A DNA stretch of 31,470 nt, taken from Cellvibrio sp. (GTDB lineage: Bacteria; Pseudomonadota; Gammaproteobacteria; Pseudomonadales; Cellvibrionaceae). Numbering within the stretch: the stretch's first letter is position 1; the number at the start of each line of letters is the position of its first letter. Made by a program: the position numbers and the translations under genes. The notes under the pieces are model-generated. The model saw only the letters and a list, made by a program, of their open reading frames with translations, did not search any database and was not told where the DNA came from. The stretch covers positions 1 through 31,470 of the forward strand of contig JAJQJO010000001.1 of the NCBI GenBank assembly GCA_021323495.1, given 5' to 3'. Positions 24,954 to 31,470 of the stretch are shown here, one piece after another.

Positions 24954-25865
24954 ATGATCAAACAACGCACGCTCAAAAATTCGATACGTACGACAGGGGT
25001 AGGTTTACATACCGGTGATCAGATTCATTTGACCCTTTTACCTGCACCTGTTGATACCGGTATAGTGTTTCGCCGGGTGGATTTGAATCCTCCAGTAGAG
25101 ATTAAGGCAACCGCTAAAAATGTAGGTGAAACGACACTTTCGACTTGCCTGATCAAAGACGATGTCCGTGTTTCTACGGTTGAACATCTGATGTCAGCGA
25201 TGGCCGGGTTAGGTATCGACAATGCGATTGTAGAATTAAATGCGCCTGAAATTCCGATCATGGATGGCAGCGCCGGGCCCTTTGTGTTTTTGATTCAATC
25301 TGCCGGTGTCCAGGAACAAAATGCGCCTAAAAAATTCGTTCGTATTAAAAAAGAAGTGACTTTGAAGGATGGCGACAAGTTTGCCAGTTTTATCCCTTTT
25401 GATGGTTTCAAAGTATCTTTTTCTATCGAGTTTGATCATCCGGTATTTAAAGACCGTCGCCCCCAAACCGAGCTGGAATTTTCCAGCTCGACGTTTGTAA
25501 AAGACATCAGTCGCGCACGCACCTTTGGTTTTATGCATGAAATAGAGTATTTACGATCCAAAGGTCTCGCTCGCGGCGGCAGTATGGATAACGCTATTGT
25601 GGTGGACCAATACCGGATTCTGAACGAGGATGGCCTGCGTTTTGAAGATGAGTTTGTGAAACACAAAGTACTCGATGCTATCGGTGATTTATACATGCTT
25701 GGTAATAGTTTGATCTGTGAATACCGGGCACATAAGTCGGGGCATTCGCTCAATAATCGGGTTTTGCGTCAATTGCTTGAACAACCAGATGCTTGGGAAA
25801 TTGTCACTTTCGAGGAAAACCAACAATTACCTATCGCTTATATTCAGCCAATAGTGGCAGCTTAA
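24954..25865 (+). CDS. lpxC: LpxC, UDP-3-O-acyl-N-acetylglucosamine deacetylase
   Basis: A 303-residue zinc amidase (E. coli 305), the committed step of lipid A synthesis. Zinc ligands are at the expected places: His78 (TVEHLMSA), His237 and Asp241 (HKVLDAIGD). The catalytic His264 is in HKSGHSLNN. The duplicated domain fold is complete, from MIKQRTLKNSIRTTGVGLHTG onwards. AAGGGG lies 8 bases before the ATG. A 182-base spacer with two hairpins separates it from ftsZ; I could not pick a confident promoter there. The C-terminus ends in AYIQPIVAA, the kind of non-polar tail FtsH degrades in E. coli LpxC. Confidence 0.97.
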   Translation: MIKQRTLKNSIRTTGVGLHTGDQIHLTLLPAPVDTGIVFRRVDLNPPVEIKATAKNVGETTLSTCLIKDDVRVSTVEHLMSAMAGLGIDNAIVELNAPEIPIMDGSAGPFVFLIQSAGVQEQNAPKKFVRIKKEVTLKDGDKFASFIPFDGFKVSFSIEFDHPVFKDRRPQTELEFSSSTFVKDISRARTFGFMHEIEYLRSKGLARGGSMDNAIVVDQYRILNEDGLRFEDEFVKHKVLDAIGDLYMLGNSLICEYRAHKSGHSLNNRVLRQLLEQPDAWEIVTFEENQQLPIAYIQPIVAA

Positions 25866-26031
25866 CTTTTATTTGGCGCAGTGTTCGTTTTGTGAACGCT
25901 GCCTAAATTTCCTCTTGTTAAAACCTTCCTATCTGTGCGATATTTCAGGCGTGCACCCATTTGGGAGCTATGCAAGGAGTCTCCGCACTGCCGGATTTCC
26001 CCCATGAAATCTATGTAACTAACTGTTTTGT

Positions 26032-26069
26032 AACGCTTTTAATTAGTGTTCCAATAACCGAAAAGCGTT
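26032..26069 (+). repeat. 9-bp inverted repeat upstream of the small ORF and M23 gene
   Basis: AACGCTTTT (26032-26040) and AAAAGCGTT (26061-26069) are perfect complements separated by 20 bases. As RNA this is a modest stem with a large loop. It ends 4 bases before the ATG of the 31-codon ORF. It could be an operator or a leader structure. Confidence 0.45.
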
Positions 26070-26073
26070 TTCA

Positions 26074-26169
26074 ATGGATGTACACATGCGTCTTGACAGG
26101 ATGTTGGGTCGCGATCTGAAAGTCGAAATTTTTATCGAAAATCCCATCGGACAAACCCGAAGTGAATGA
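26074..26169 (+). CDS. Hypothetical 31-residue small ORF upstream of the M23 peptidase
   Basis: ATG to TGA, encoding a basic-acidic peptide that begins MDVHMRLDRMLGRDLK and ends ENPIGQTRSE. The codons look plausible, but the frame is short and there is no visible ribosome site. It has no signal peptide or arrest-like motif that I recognise. It could be a leader peptide, a genuine small protein, a decayed remnant of a larger gene, or chance. Confidence 0.22.
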   Translation: MDVHMRLDRMLGRDLKVEIFIENPIGQTRSE

Positions 26170-26198
26170 TTTTTTACTAATAAAAAGTAGATTTCTCA

Positions 26199-27128
26199 AT
26201 GAAGATTATTATCGTTAACAAAAATCATGCACAGGCTCGCAGTTTTACCCTGGGTGGGTGGACTCGCGCGTTCCTGTCTGTATGTCTGCTGGGTATTCCC
26301 ACATTTGTTGGCGCTTGGGGTTATAGTTGGCTGGTATCAGATGAGCGTGATGGCTTTTTCAATACCGATACTAAAGCCTGGATGGACATTCTCTCGGCAC
26401 GTGAATCTGAAATAGAACTGGAACGGGAAGCCTCGGAAGCGCAAATAGCGGCGCTCACTAGTAAAATGGGAGAATTACAGGCGCGGCTGATGCGGCTTGA
26501 TGCCCTTGGTGAAAAACTCACCTCAGCGGCCAATCTGGAGCAGGGTGAATTTGATTTCAGTCGGGTTCCTGCCCTTGGTGGTCCCTCTAAAGCAAGTCCC
26601 GATACACTTTATTCCACCCCCGATTTTTTTGCTGCGATCGATCAACTTTCCCAGCAAGTCGATAGCCGCGAACAGCAACTTAATACCATTGATGCATTGC
26701 TCGCCAATCGTAGCTTGCAACAAGAAACATTACTTTCCGGCGCACCTGTAGCCAATGCGTGGGTATCTTCACGTTATGGTTATCGTAAGGATCCCTTTAC
26801 TGGTAAGACAGAATTCCATTCAGGTATAGATTTCACTGCCCGCCAAGGCAGTAAAGTCAGTACTGTTGCCGCTGGCATTGTTAACTGGTCCGGCCGCCAT
26901 CCTGAATATGGCAACATGGTTGAGATCAAGCACGGCGATGGTTTGGTTACCCGTTATGCCCATAACAAATCCAATCTTGTTAAGGCCGGTGATGTAGTAA
27001 AAAAAGGCCAAGTGATTGCCCTGTCGGGGTCAACCGGACGGTCAACAGCGCCCCATGTCCACTTTGAGGTCTACAAAAATGGCCGGGTAGTTGATCCCGC
27101 CAGTTACATTCGCCACACCACTCGCTAA
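26199..27128 (+). CDS. Membrane-anchored M23 (LytM-family) metallopeptidase
   Basis: A 309-residue protein with a cytoplasmic start, a transmembrane helix at about 22-46 (WTRAFLSVCLLGIPTFVGAW), a charged coiled coil at about 65-110 and a C-terminal LytM domain from about 185. The zinc-site residues are intact: H207-S-G-I-D211 and H286-V-H288, plus YAHN. Activity as a peptidoglycan endopeptidase in the periplasm is therefore likely, rather than a degenerate EnvC-type activator. Cell separation or sidewall growth are possible roles. A similar gene precedes secA in pseudomonads. No strong ribosome site precedes the ATG. A 154-base gap separates it from secA. Confidence 0.9.
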   Translation: MKIIIVNKNHAQARSFTLGGWTRAFLSVCLLGIPTFVGAWGYSWLVSDERDGFFNTDTKAWMDILSARESEIELEREASEAQIAALTSKMGELQARLMRLDALGEKLTSAANLEQGEFDFSRVPALGGPSKASPDTLYSTPDFFAAIDQLSQQVDSREQQLNTIDALLANRSLQQETLLSGAPVANAWVSSRYGYRKDPFTGKTEFHSGIDFTARQGSKVSTVAAGIVNWSGRHPEYGNMVEIKHGDGLVTRYAHNKSNLVKAGDVVKKGQVIALSGSTGRSTAPHVHFEVYKNGRVVDPASYIRHTTR

Positions 27129-27282
27129 ATTCACATCCTCAGCGCGACAGCATATTTCAACTTGCTTTAGTCGGCACCTTCCTATTTACTTGCCAGCTTT
27201 GCCTTAGGGCATTTTTGCGTTATTTCGACTGCATTTTGCTGCGCAATATTTATTCAGTTTATTGGATTTTACGGTATAAAAA

Positions 27283-30015
27283 ATGATCGGTAAGTTAATC
27301 AAGGCAGTTTTTGGTTCAAAAAATGAGCGTGAATTGAAGCGCATGAATAAAGTTGTGCTGCGTATTAATGCACTTGAACCTGATATGCAAAAGCTCAGTG
27401 ATGAGCAGCTAAAAGCAAAAACCGTTGAGTTTCGTGAGCGCTACCAAAAAGGTGAGACGCTTGAGCAATTATTGCCGGAGGCATTCGCGACTGTACGTGA
27501 GGCCGGGCGTCGTGTATTGGGTATGCGCCATTTTGATGTGCAAATGATTGGTGGCATGACTCTGCATGAAGGCCGTATCGCGGAGATGCGTACCGGTGAA
27601 GGGAAAACGCTGGTATCTACTTTGCCAAGTTATCTCCATGCATTGGCAGGCAAGGGGGTTCATATTGTGACGGTGAACGACTATCTGGCGAGCCGCGATG
27701 CAAACTGGATGATGCCACTTTATGAGTTTCTCGGGATGACCGTTGGCGTAATCCAATCCATGCAACCCCAAGCCGTTAAGCGGGCCGCCTACGCTGCCGA
27801 TGTAACTTACGGCACTAACAACGAATATGGTTTTGATTATCTGCGCGATAATATGGCCCTGAGTAAGCGCGACAAAGTTCAACGTGAACTTAATTTCGCA
27901 GTTATCGATGAGGTGGACTCAATCCTTATCGATGAAGCGCGCACGCCGCTCATTATTTCCGGTGCGGCGGAAAACAGCGCGGAAATGTATAAACGTGTTA
28001 ATCAGTTAGTGTTAAAACTGAAGCGGCAAGTTGATAACGGCGAAGATGGTGAGCGCCGTGTTATTTCTGATCCTGGCCACTTTACCGTTGATGAAAAGTC
28101 GCGTCAGGTTGAGTTAACGGAAGATGGACATCAAAAGGTTGAGGACTTGTTAATACAAGCCGGATTATTGCAGGCTGATCAAAATCTCTATGCTGCTAAT
28201 AATCTTTCTTTATTGCATCACGTAAATTCGGCATTGCGTGCACATGCTTTATTTCACCTTAATGTGGAATACATTGTCCAGGAAGGGCAGGTCGTATTAA
28301 TTGATGAGCACACGGGCCGTACCATGCCTGGCCGCCGTTTGTCTGAAGGCTTGCATCAGGCGATTGAAGCGAAAGAAGGAGTGGCGATCCAAAGCGAGAG
28401 CCAAACTCTGGCCTCTACAACTTTCCAGAACTATTTCCGTCTTTATCCAACTTTGTCAGGTATGACCGGTACGGCAGATACTGAAGCTTATGAATTCCGC
28501 GAAATTTATGGCTTGGACGTAGTAGTCATTCCCACCAATAAAACAGTGCAGCGCCTGGATTTGAACGATAAGGTGTTTTTATCGCTTGAAGAAAAATATC
28601 AGGCTATTGTCGAAGACGTTAAATTATTTCAGGCAAAAAATGCTCCTATCCTGGTAGGTACTGCTTCGATTGAAACGTCGGAGGAAATGTCGCGCCGCTT
28701 GACGAGCGCCGGTATTAAACACCAGGTACTCAACGCGAAGTTCCATGCACAGGAGGCAGAAATTATTGCTCAGGCCGGGCGCCCTGCAGCGGTGACTATT
28801 GCAACGAATATGGCCGGTCGTGGTACCGATATTGTGTTGGGCGGGCGTTGGGAATCTGATATCGCAAAACTCGAAAATCCGACCCAGGAACAAATCGACA
28901 CCGTTAAAACGGAATGGAAGATTCGTCATGACGCTGTGTTGGCGGCCGGTGGCTTGCACATCATCGGTACCGAACGGCACGAATCACGTCGCATTGACAA
29001 CCAATTACGCGGCCGGGCTGGTCGTCAAGGCGACCCTGGTTTAACCCGTTTTTATTTGTCACTTGAAGATAATTTAATGCGCATTTTTGCCTCGGAGCGT
29101 GTGCGTAATTTTATGCAAGCGTTGGGGATGGAAAAAGGCGAGGCGATAGAGCATCGCATGGTGAATAACGCTATCGAAAAGGCACAGCGTAAAGTAGAAG
29201 GACGCAACTTTGACATACGTAAACAGTTGCTTGAATTCGATGATGTTGCTAACGACCAGCGCCAAATTATTTATCATCAGCGCAACGAATTGTTGGATGC
29301 TGATTCCATTCGCGAAACCATCACGGCGATTCGTACAGAAATCGTTGAAGACTTAATCAATGGATTTATCCCGCCTGAGTCGATCGAAGATCAATGGGAT
29401 GTACCTGGATTAGAAAAACAACTTGAAGTGGATTTCGGTTTGCGCTTGCCCATTGCCAAATGGCTGGAAGAAGATACTCGTTTGCATGAAGAACCCTTGC
29501 GTCAGAAAATTCTCGCTGAGGTTCAAGCTGCCTATGATGCGAAGTGCGAACGTGTTGGCGACATAATGCTCGAAATTGAAAAACAGGTAATGCTGCAGGT
29601 GTTGGATAATGCATGGAAGGATCACTTGGCGACGATGGATCATTTGCGGCAGGGAATTAATTTGCGCTCTTATGCGCAAAAGAATCCAAAGCAGGAATAT
29701 AAACGTGAAGCTTTTGAGCTTTTCCAAAGTTTATTAATGACGGTGAAGCGCGAGACTGTGAATTTGATGGCGCGCGTTGAGCCAATTTCGCGCGAGCAAA
29801 TGGAGGAGATGGAAAATCAGCGCCGCGAAGAGTTGGCCCGCCAAAAAATGCAACTTCGCCATGATGAGCTTTCTACACTGGGTCAACCGGAAGAACTACA
29901 AGCACCGGCTCCTCGCACTCAAGTTGTACGCGAAGGTCGTAAAATCGGACGCAATGATCCATGTCCCTGTGGCTCAGGCAAAAAATACAAAAGTTGTCAC
30001 GGTTCGCTAGAGTAA
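27283..30015 (+). CDS. secA: SecA, preprotein translocase ATPase
   Basis: A 910-residue motor (E. coli 901). It has Walker A MRTGEGKT with Lys108, the DEVDSILIDEARTPLIISG region, the preprotein crosslinking domain, NMAGRGTDIVLGG, the QLRGRAGRQGDPG motif of NBD2, the helical wing/scaffold, and the C-terminal zinc finger C894-P-C896...C905-H906 that binds SecB and lipids. It drives secretion through SecYEG. The start MIGKLIKAVFGSKNERELKRM matches the family exactly, yet the bases before the ATG (ACGGTATAAAAA) show no good Shine-Dalgarno. No secM-type arrest gene lies upstream; the 154-base leader contains no ATG-started frame. Confidence 0.98.
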   Translation: MIGKLIKAVFGSKNERELKRMNKVVLRINALEPDMQKLSDEQLKAKTVEFRERYQKGETLEQLLPEAFATVREAGRRVLGMRHFDVQMIGGMTLHEGRIAEMRTGEGKTLVSTLPSYLHALAGKGVHIVTVNDYLASRDANWMMPLYEFLGMTVGVIQSMQPQAVKRAAYAADVTYGTNNEYGFDYLRDNMALSKRDKVQRELNFAVIDEVDSILIDEARTPLIISGAAENSAEMYKRVNQLVLKLKRQVDNGEDGERRVISDPGHFTVDEKSRQVELTEDGHQKVEDLLIQAGLLQADQNLYAANNLSLLHHVNSALRAHALFHLNVEYIVQEGQVVLIDEHTGRTMPGRRLSEGLHQAIEAKEGVAIQSESQTLASTTFQNYFRLYPTLSGMTGTADTEAYEFREIYGLDVVVIPTNKTVQRLDLNDKVFLSLEEKYQAIVEDVKLFQAKNAPILVGTASIETSEEMSRRLTSAGIKHQVLNAKFHAQEAEIIAQAGRPAAVTIATNMAGRGTDIVLGGRWESDIAKLENPTQEQIDTVKTEWKIRHDAVLAAGGLHIIGTERHESRRIDNQLRGRAGRQGDPGLTRFYLSLEDNLMRIFASERVRNFMQALGMEKGEAIEHRMVNNAIEKAQRKVEGRNFDIRKQLLEFDDVANDQRQIIYHQRNELLDADSIRETITAIRTEIVEDLINGFIPPESIEDQWDVPGLEKQLEVDFGLRLPIAKWLEEDTRLHEEPLRQKILAEVQAAYDAKCERVGDIMLEIEKQVMLQVLDNAWKDHLATMDHLRQGINLRSYAQKNPKQEYKREAFELFQSLLMTVKRETVNLMARVEPISREQMEEMENQRREELARQKMQLRHDELSTLGQPEELQAPAPRTQVVREGRKIGRNDPCPCGSGKKYKSCHGSLE

Positions 30016-30034
30016 TTCCATTGATGGTGCTCGC

Positions 30035-30060
30035 TTTGTAATGACATTTTGTAATGGCGT
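30035..30060 (+). repeat. Two tandem 13-bp direct repeats between secA and argJ
   Basis: TTTGTAATGACAT (30035-30047) is followed at once by TTTGTAATGGCGT (30048-30060), 11 of 13 identical. The spacer (30016-30137) holds no T-tract hairpin, so secA and argJ may be partly co-transcribed. The repeats could be a binding site or chance duplication. Confidence 0.35.
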
Positions 30061-30137
30061 TTGCATTAGTAAGGCGCGATGTATTCAAGTGTGATTAATC
30101 AAGCCGTTTGATCCTGAAAAATATCGAGATTTATATT

Positions 30138-31358
30138 ATGGCCGTTGGTGAATATCCTTTTCCTTACATGCACCCCGTGAAGGGTGTGAAGTTAACTGCT
30201 GTAAGTGCAGGCATTAAAAAAGTCGGGCGACGCGACGTAGTGTTATTTGAGTTGGCAGAAGGTAGCAATGTCGCTGGTGTGTTTACCAAAAATGCATTTT
30301 GTGCAGCTCCGGTTACGGTTTGCAGGGAGCATCTTGCGGCTGCACCTATCCGTTTCCTGATAATCAATTCGGGTAATGCAAACGCATGTACTGGCGAGCA
30401 AGGCTTGTTAGATGCAAAAGCAACTTGTGCTGCTATCGCAACCTTAAAAGGCGTGAAACCTGAGCAAGTCCTGCCGTTTTCCACGGGTGTTATCGGCGAG
30501 CCATTGCCGGTACAAAAAATCGTCGCAGTTGTGCCTGAAGCATTGGAAAAAGCCAATGAAAATGGTTGGGATGATGCCGGCGCAGGCATTATGACAACCG
30601 ATACTCGCCCTAAAGGTTACAGCCAGCAATTTGAATATCAAGGCAAAACCATTACAGTCAATGGTATATCCAAAGGCGCCGGTATGATCAAACCCAATAT
30701 GGCAACTATGTTGGGTTATATCGCCACTGATGCAAAAATCGCGCAATCGTTATTGCAGGATTTAGCGCGCGAGGCGGCCGATAAGTCATTTAATCGCATC
30801 ACTATCGATGGCGACACTTCTACAAATGATTCCTGCATTTTGGTAGCGACTGGTCAGATAGATTTACCTGAGGTCAGTGAAGCCAGCGGTGAGCTTTATG
30901 AAAAGCTGCGTGACATAATTTTGGCAGCGCACGTCCATCTTGCAAAAAGTATTGTGAGTGATGGTGAAGGCGCAACCAAGTTTGTCACCGTTGCTGTAAG
31001 TGGTGGTGCCAATCGCGATGAATGCCTGGATGTAGCTTATGCAGTTGCACATTCACCCTTGATTAAAACTGCACTTTTCGCTTCAGATCCAAACTGGGGA
31101 AGAATTGTTGCGGCGATTGGGTATGCTGGTGTTCCTGAATTGGATGCAACAAAAGTCCGTGTTCATTTAAATGATACGTTAATTGTCGAGCACGGTGGTC
31201 GTGCTAAAACCTATACGGAAGAGCAGGGTCAGGCGGTCATGAGTCAGGCTGATATCGCTATCAAGATCCATTTAGGTCGCGGTGATTTTGCCGAGACGGT
31301 ATGGACTACTGATCTCTCTTATGAATATGTCCGCATCAATGCGGACTATCGTTCTTGA
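30138..31358 (+). CDS. argJ: ArgJ, glutamate N-acetyltransferase / ornithine acetyltransferase
   Basis: A 406-residue proenzyme, the family's usual size. It transfers the acetyl group from N-acetylornithine to glutamate, running the cyclic arginine pathway. The autocleavage site KGAGMIKPNMATML is intact with Thr190 as the N-terminal nucleophile of the beta subunit. Other typical parts are INSGNANACTGEQG, FSTGVIGEPLP, IDGDTSTNDSC and DPNWGRIVAAIG. Whether it is bifunctional cannot be read from sequence. The start at 30138 (MAVGEYPF) matches pseudomonad ArgJ, with GAGA 8 bases upstream; an earlier in-frame start at 30108 is not favoured. Confidence 0.96.
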   Translation: MAVGEYPFPYMHPVKGVKLTAVSAGIKKVGRRDVVLFELAEGSNVAGVFTKNAFCAAPVTVCREHLAAAPIRFLIINSGNANACTGEQGLLDAKATCAAIATLKGVKPEQVLPFSTGVIGEPLPVQKIVAVVPEALEKANENGWDDAGAGIMTTDTRPKGYSQQFEYQGKTITVNGISKGAGMIKPNMATMLGYIATDAKIAQSLLQDLAREAADKSFNRITIDGDTSTNDSCILVATGQIDLPEVSEASGELYEKLRDIILAAHVHLAKSIVSDGEGATKFVTVAVSGGANRDECLDVAYAVAHSPLIKTALFASDPNWGRIVAAIGYAGVPELDATKVRVHLNDTLIVEHGGRAKTYTEEQGQAVMSQADIAIKIHLGRGDFAETVWTTDLSYEYVRINADYRS

Positions 31359-31375
31359 TTAACTCATAAGCTGCT

Positions 31376-31470
31376 GTGACCAAGTTAGTTCATGTTGCCG
31401 TCGGTGTTATTGTTAATGCTGATGGCAACATTTTAATTGCCAAGCGTCCGCTCGATGCCCATCAAGGTGG
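31376..31470 (+). CDS. mutT: MutT-like Nudix hydrolase, N-terminal fragment
   Basis: The window ends 31 codons into this gene. The visible part, MTKLVHVAVGVIVNADGN followed by ILIAKRPLDAHQGG, matches the N-terminus of MutT (8-oxo-dGTP pyrophosphatase) before the Nudix box, which lies outside. A stop codon in frame at 31367-31369 leaves GTG 31376 as the only plausible start. It follows argJ by 17 bases, and mutT downstream of secA-argJ is usual in pseudomonads. The protein may be a MutT/thiamine-phosphate synthase fusion, which cannot be judged here. Confidence 0.8.
   Translation, partial: MTKLVHVAVGVIVNADGNILIAKRPLDAHQG

Larger units (their letters stand above)
25866..26198. other. 333-base intergenic region between lpxC and the M23 peptidase gene
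   Basis: A weak imperfect hairpin at 25875-25903 follows lpxC, without a T-tract. A 9-bp inverted repeat lies at 26032-26069, then a 31-codon small ORF at 26074-26169. A TTGACA at 26093-26098 has no matching -10 at the right distance. In several related bacteria a small gene (secM in enterobacteria, a DUF721 gene in others, from memory) occupies this position; I see neither here. Confidence 0.5.

Noticed and set aside
26093..26121. TTGACA as a promoter for the M23 gene
   Set aside because: No acceptable -10 hexamer occurs 16-18 bp downstream; the region there reads GCGATCTGAA.
27275..27280. TATAAA just before secA as a -10 element
   Set aside because: It is 2 bases from the start codon, which would require initiation inside the gene.

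Overview
The window is a chromosomal segment from a gammaproteobacterium, most likely Cellvibrio or a close relative. That assignment is inference, from protein flavour and Pseudomonas-like gene order (lpoA/rsmI, rnpB, mraZ to lpxC, M23 peptidase, secA, argJ, mutT). It carries the complete division and cell wall (dcw) cluster, meso-diaminopimelate peptidoglycan synthesis, lipid A synthesis (lpxC), a TonB-dependent receptor and an exosortase-type PEP-CTERM protein, so the cell is Gram-negative.

Layout. 1-2048: a minus-strand lpoA (outer-membrane activator of PBP1A) with the first codons of a probable yraN behind it. 2049-2903: rsmI on the plus strand, ending at a strong bidirectional terminator (2917-2946). 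2981-5356: a minus-strand TonB-dependent receptor. 5599-5979: the RNase P RNA gene with a near-consensus promoter. 6030-6719: a minus-strand PEP-CTERM protein with its own promoter. 7162-7236: the dcw promoter, followed at once by four 10-bp-phased GTGG boxes that fit MraZ autoregulation.

7257-24771 is the dcw cluster, all on the plus strand and mostly overlapping by 1-8 bases: mraZ, rsmH, ftsL, ftsI, murE, murF, mraY, murD, ftsW, murG, murC, ddl, ftsQ, ftsA, ftsZ. MurE, MurF, MurD, MurC and Ddl build the cytoplasmic UDP-MurNAc-pentapeptide. MraY and MurG make lipids I and II. FtsW and FtsI polymerise and crosslink septal peptidoglycan, and FtsL, FtsQ, FtsA and FtsZ build the divisome. lpxC (24954-25865) follows after a hairpin-rich spacer. 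Then come a membrane-anchored M23 peptidase (26199-27128), secA (27283-30015), argJ (30138-31358) and the start of mutT (31376 to the window end).

Most of the window is ordinary, well conserved core genome. The clearest unusual item is a translated 15-bp tandem repeat (six units, 18641-18730) that inserts about 25 residues of pentapeptide repeat at the N-terminus of MurC. Others are an 8-codon mini-ORF bridging ddl and ftsQ, a 31-codon small ORF behind an inverted repeat upstream of the M23 gene, several near-perfect palindromes with 3-base centres, and an accessory TonB-receptor/PEP-CTERM pair flanking rnpB in an otherwise conserved neighbourhood.
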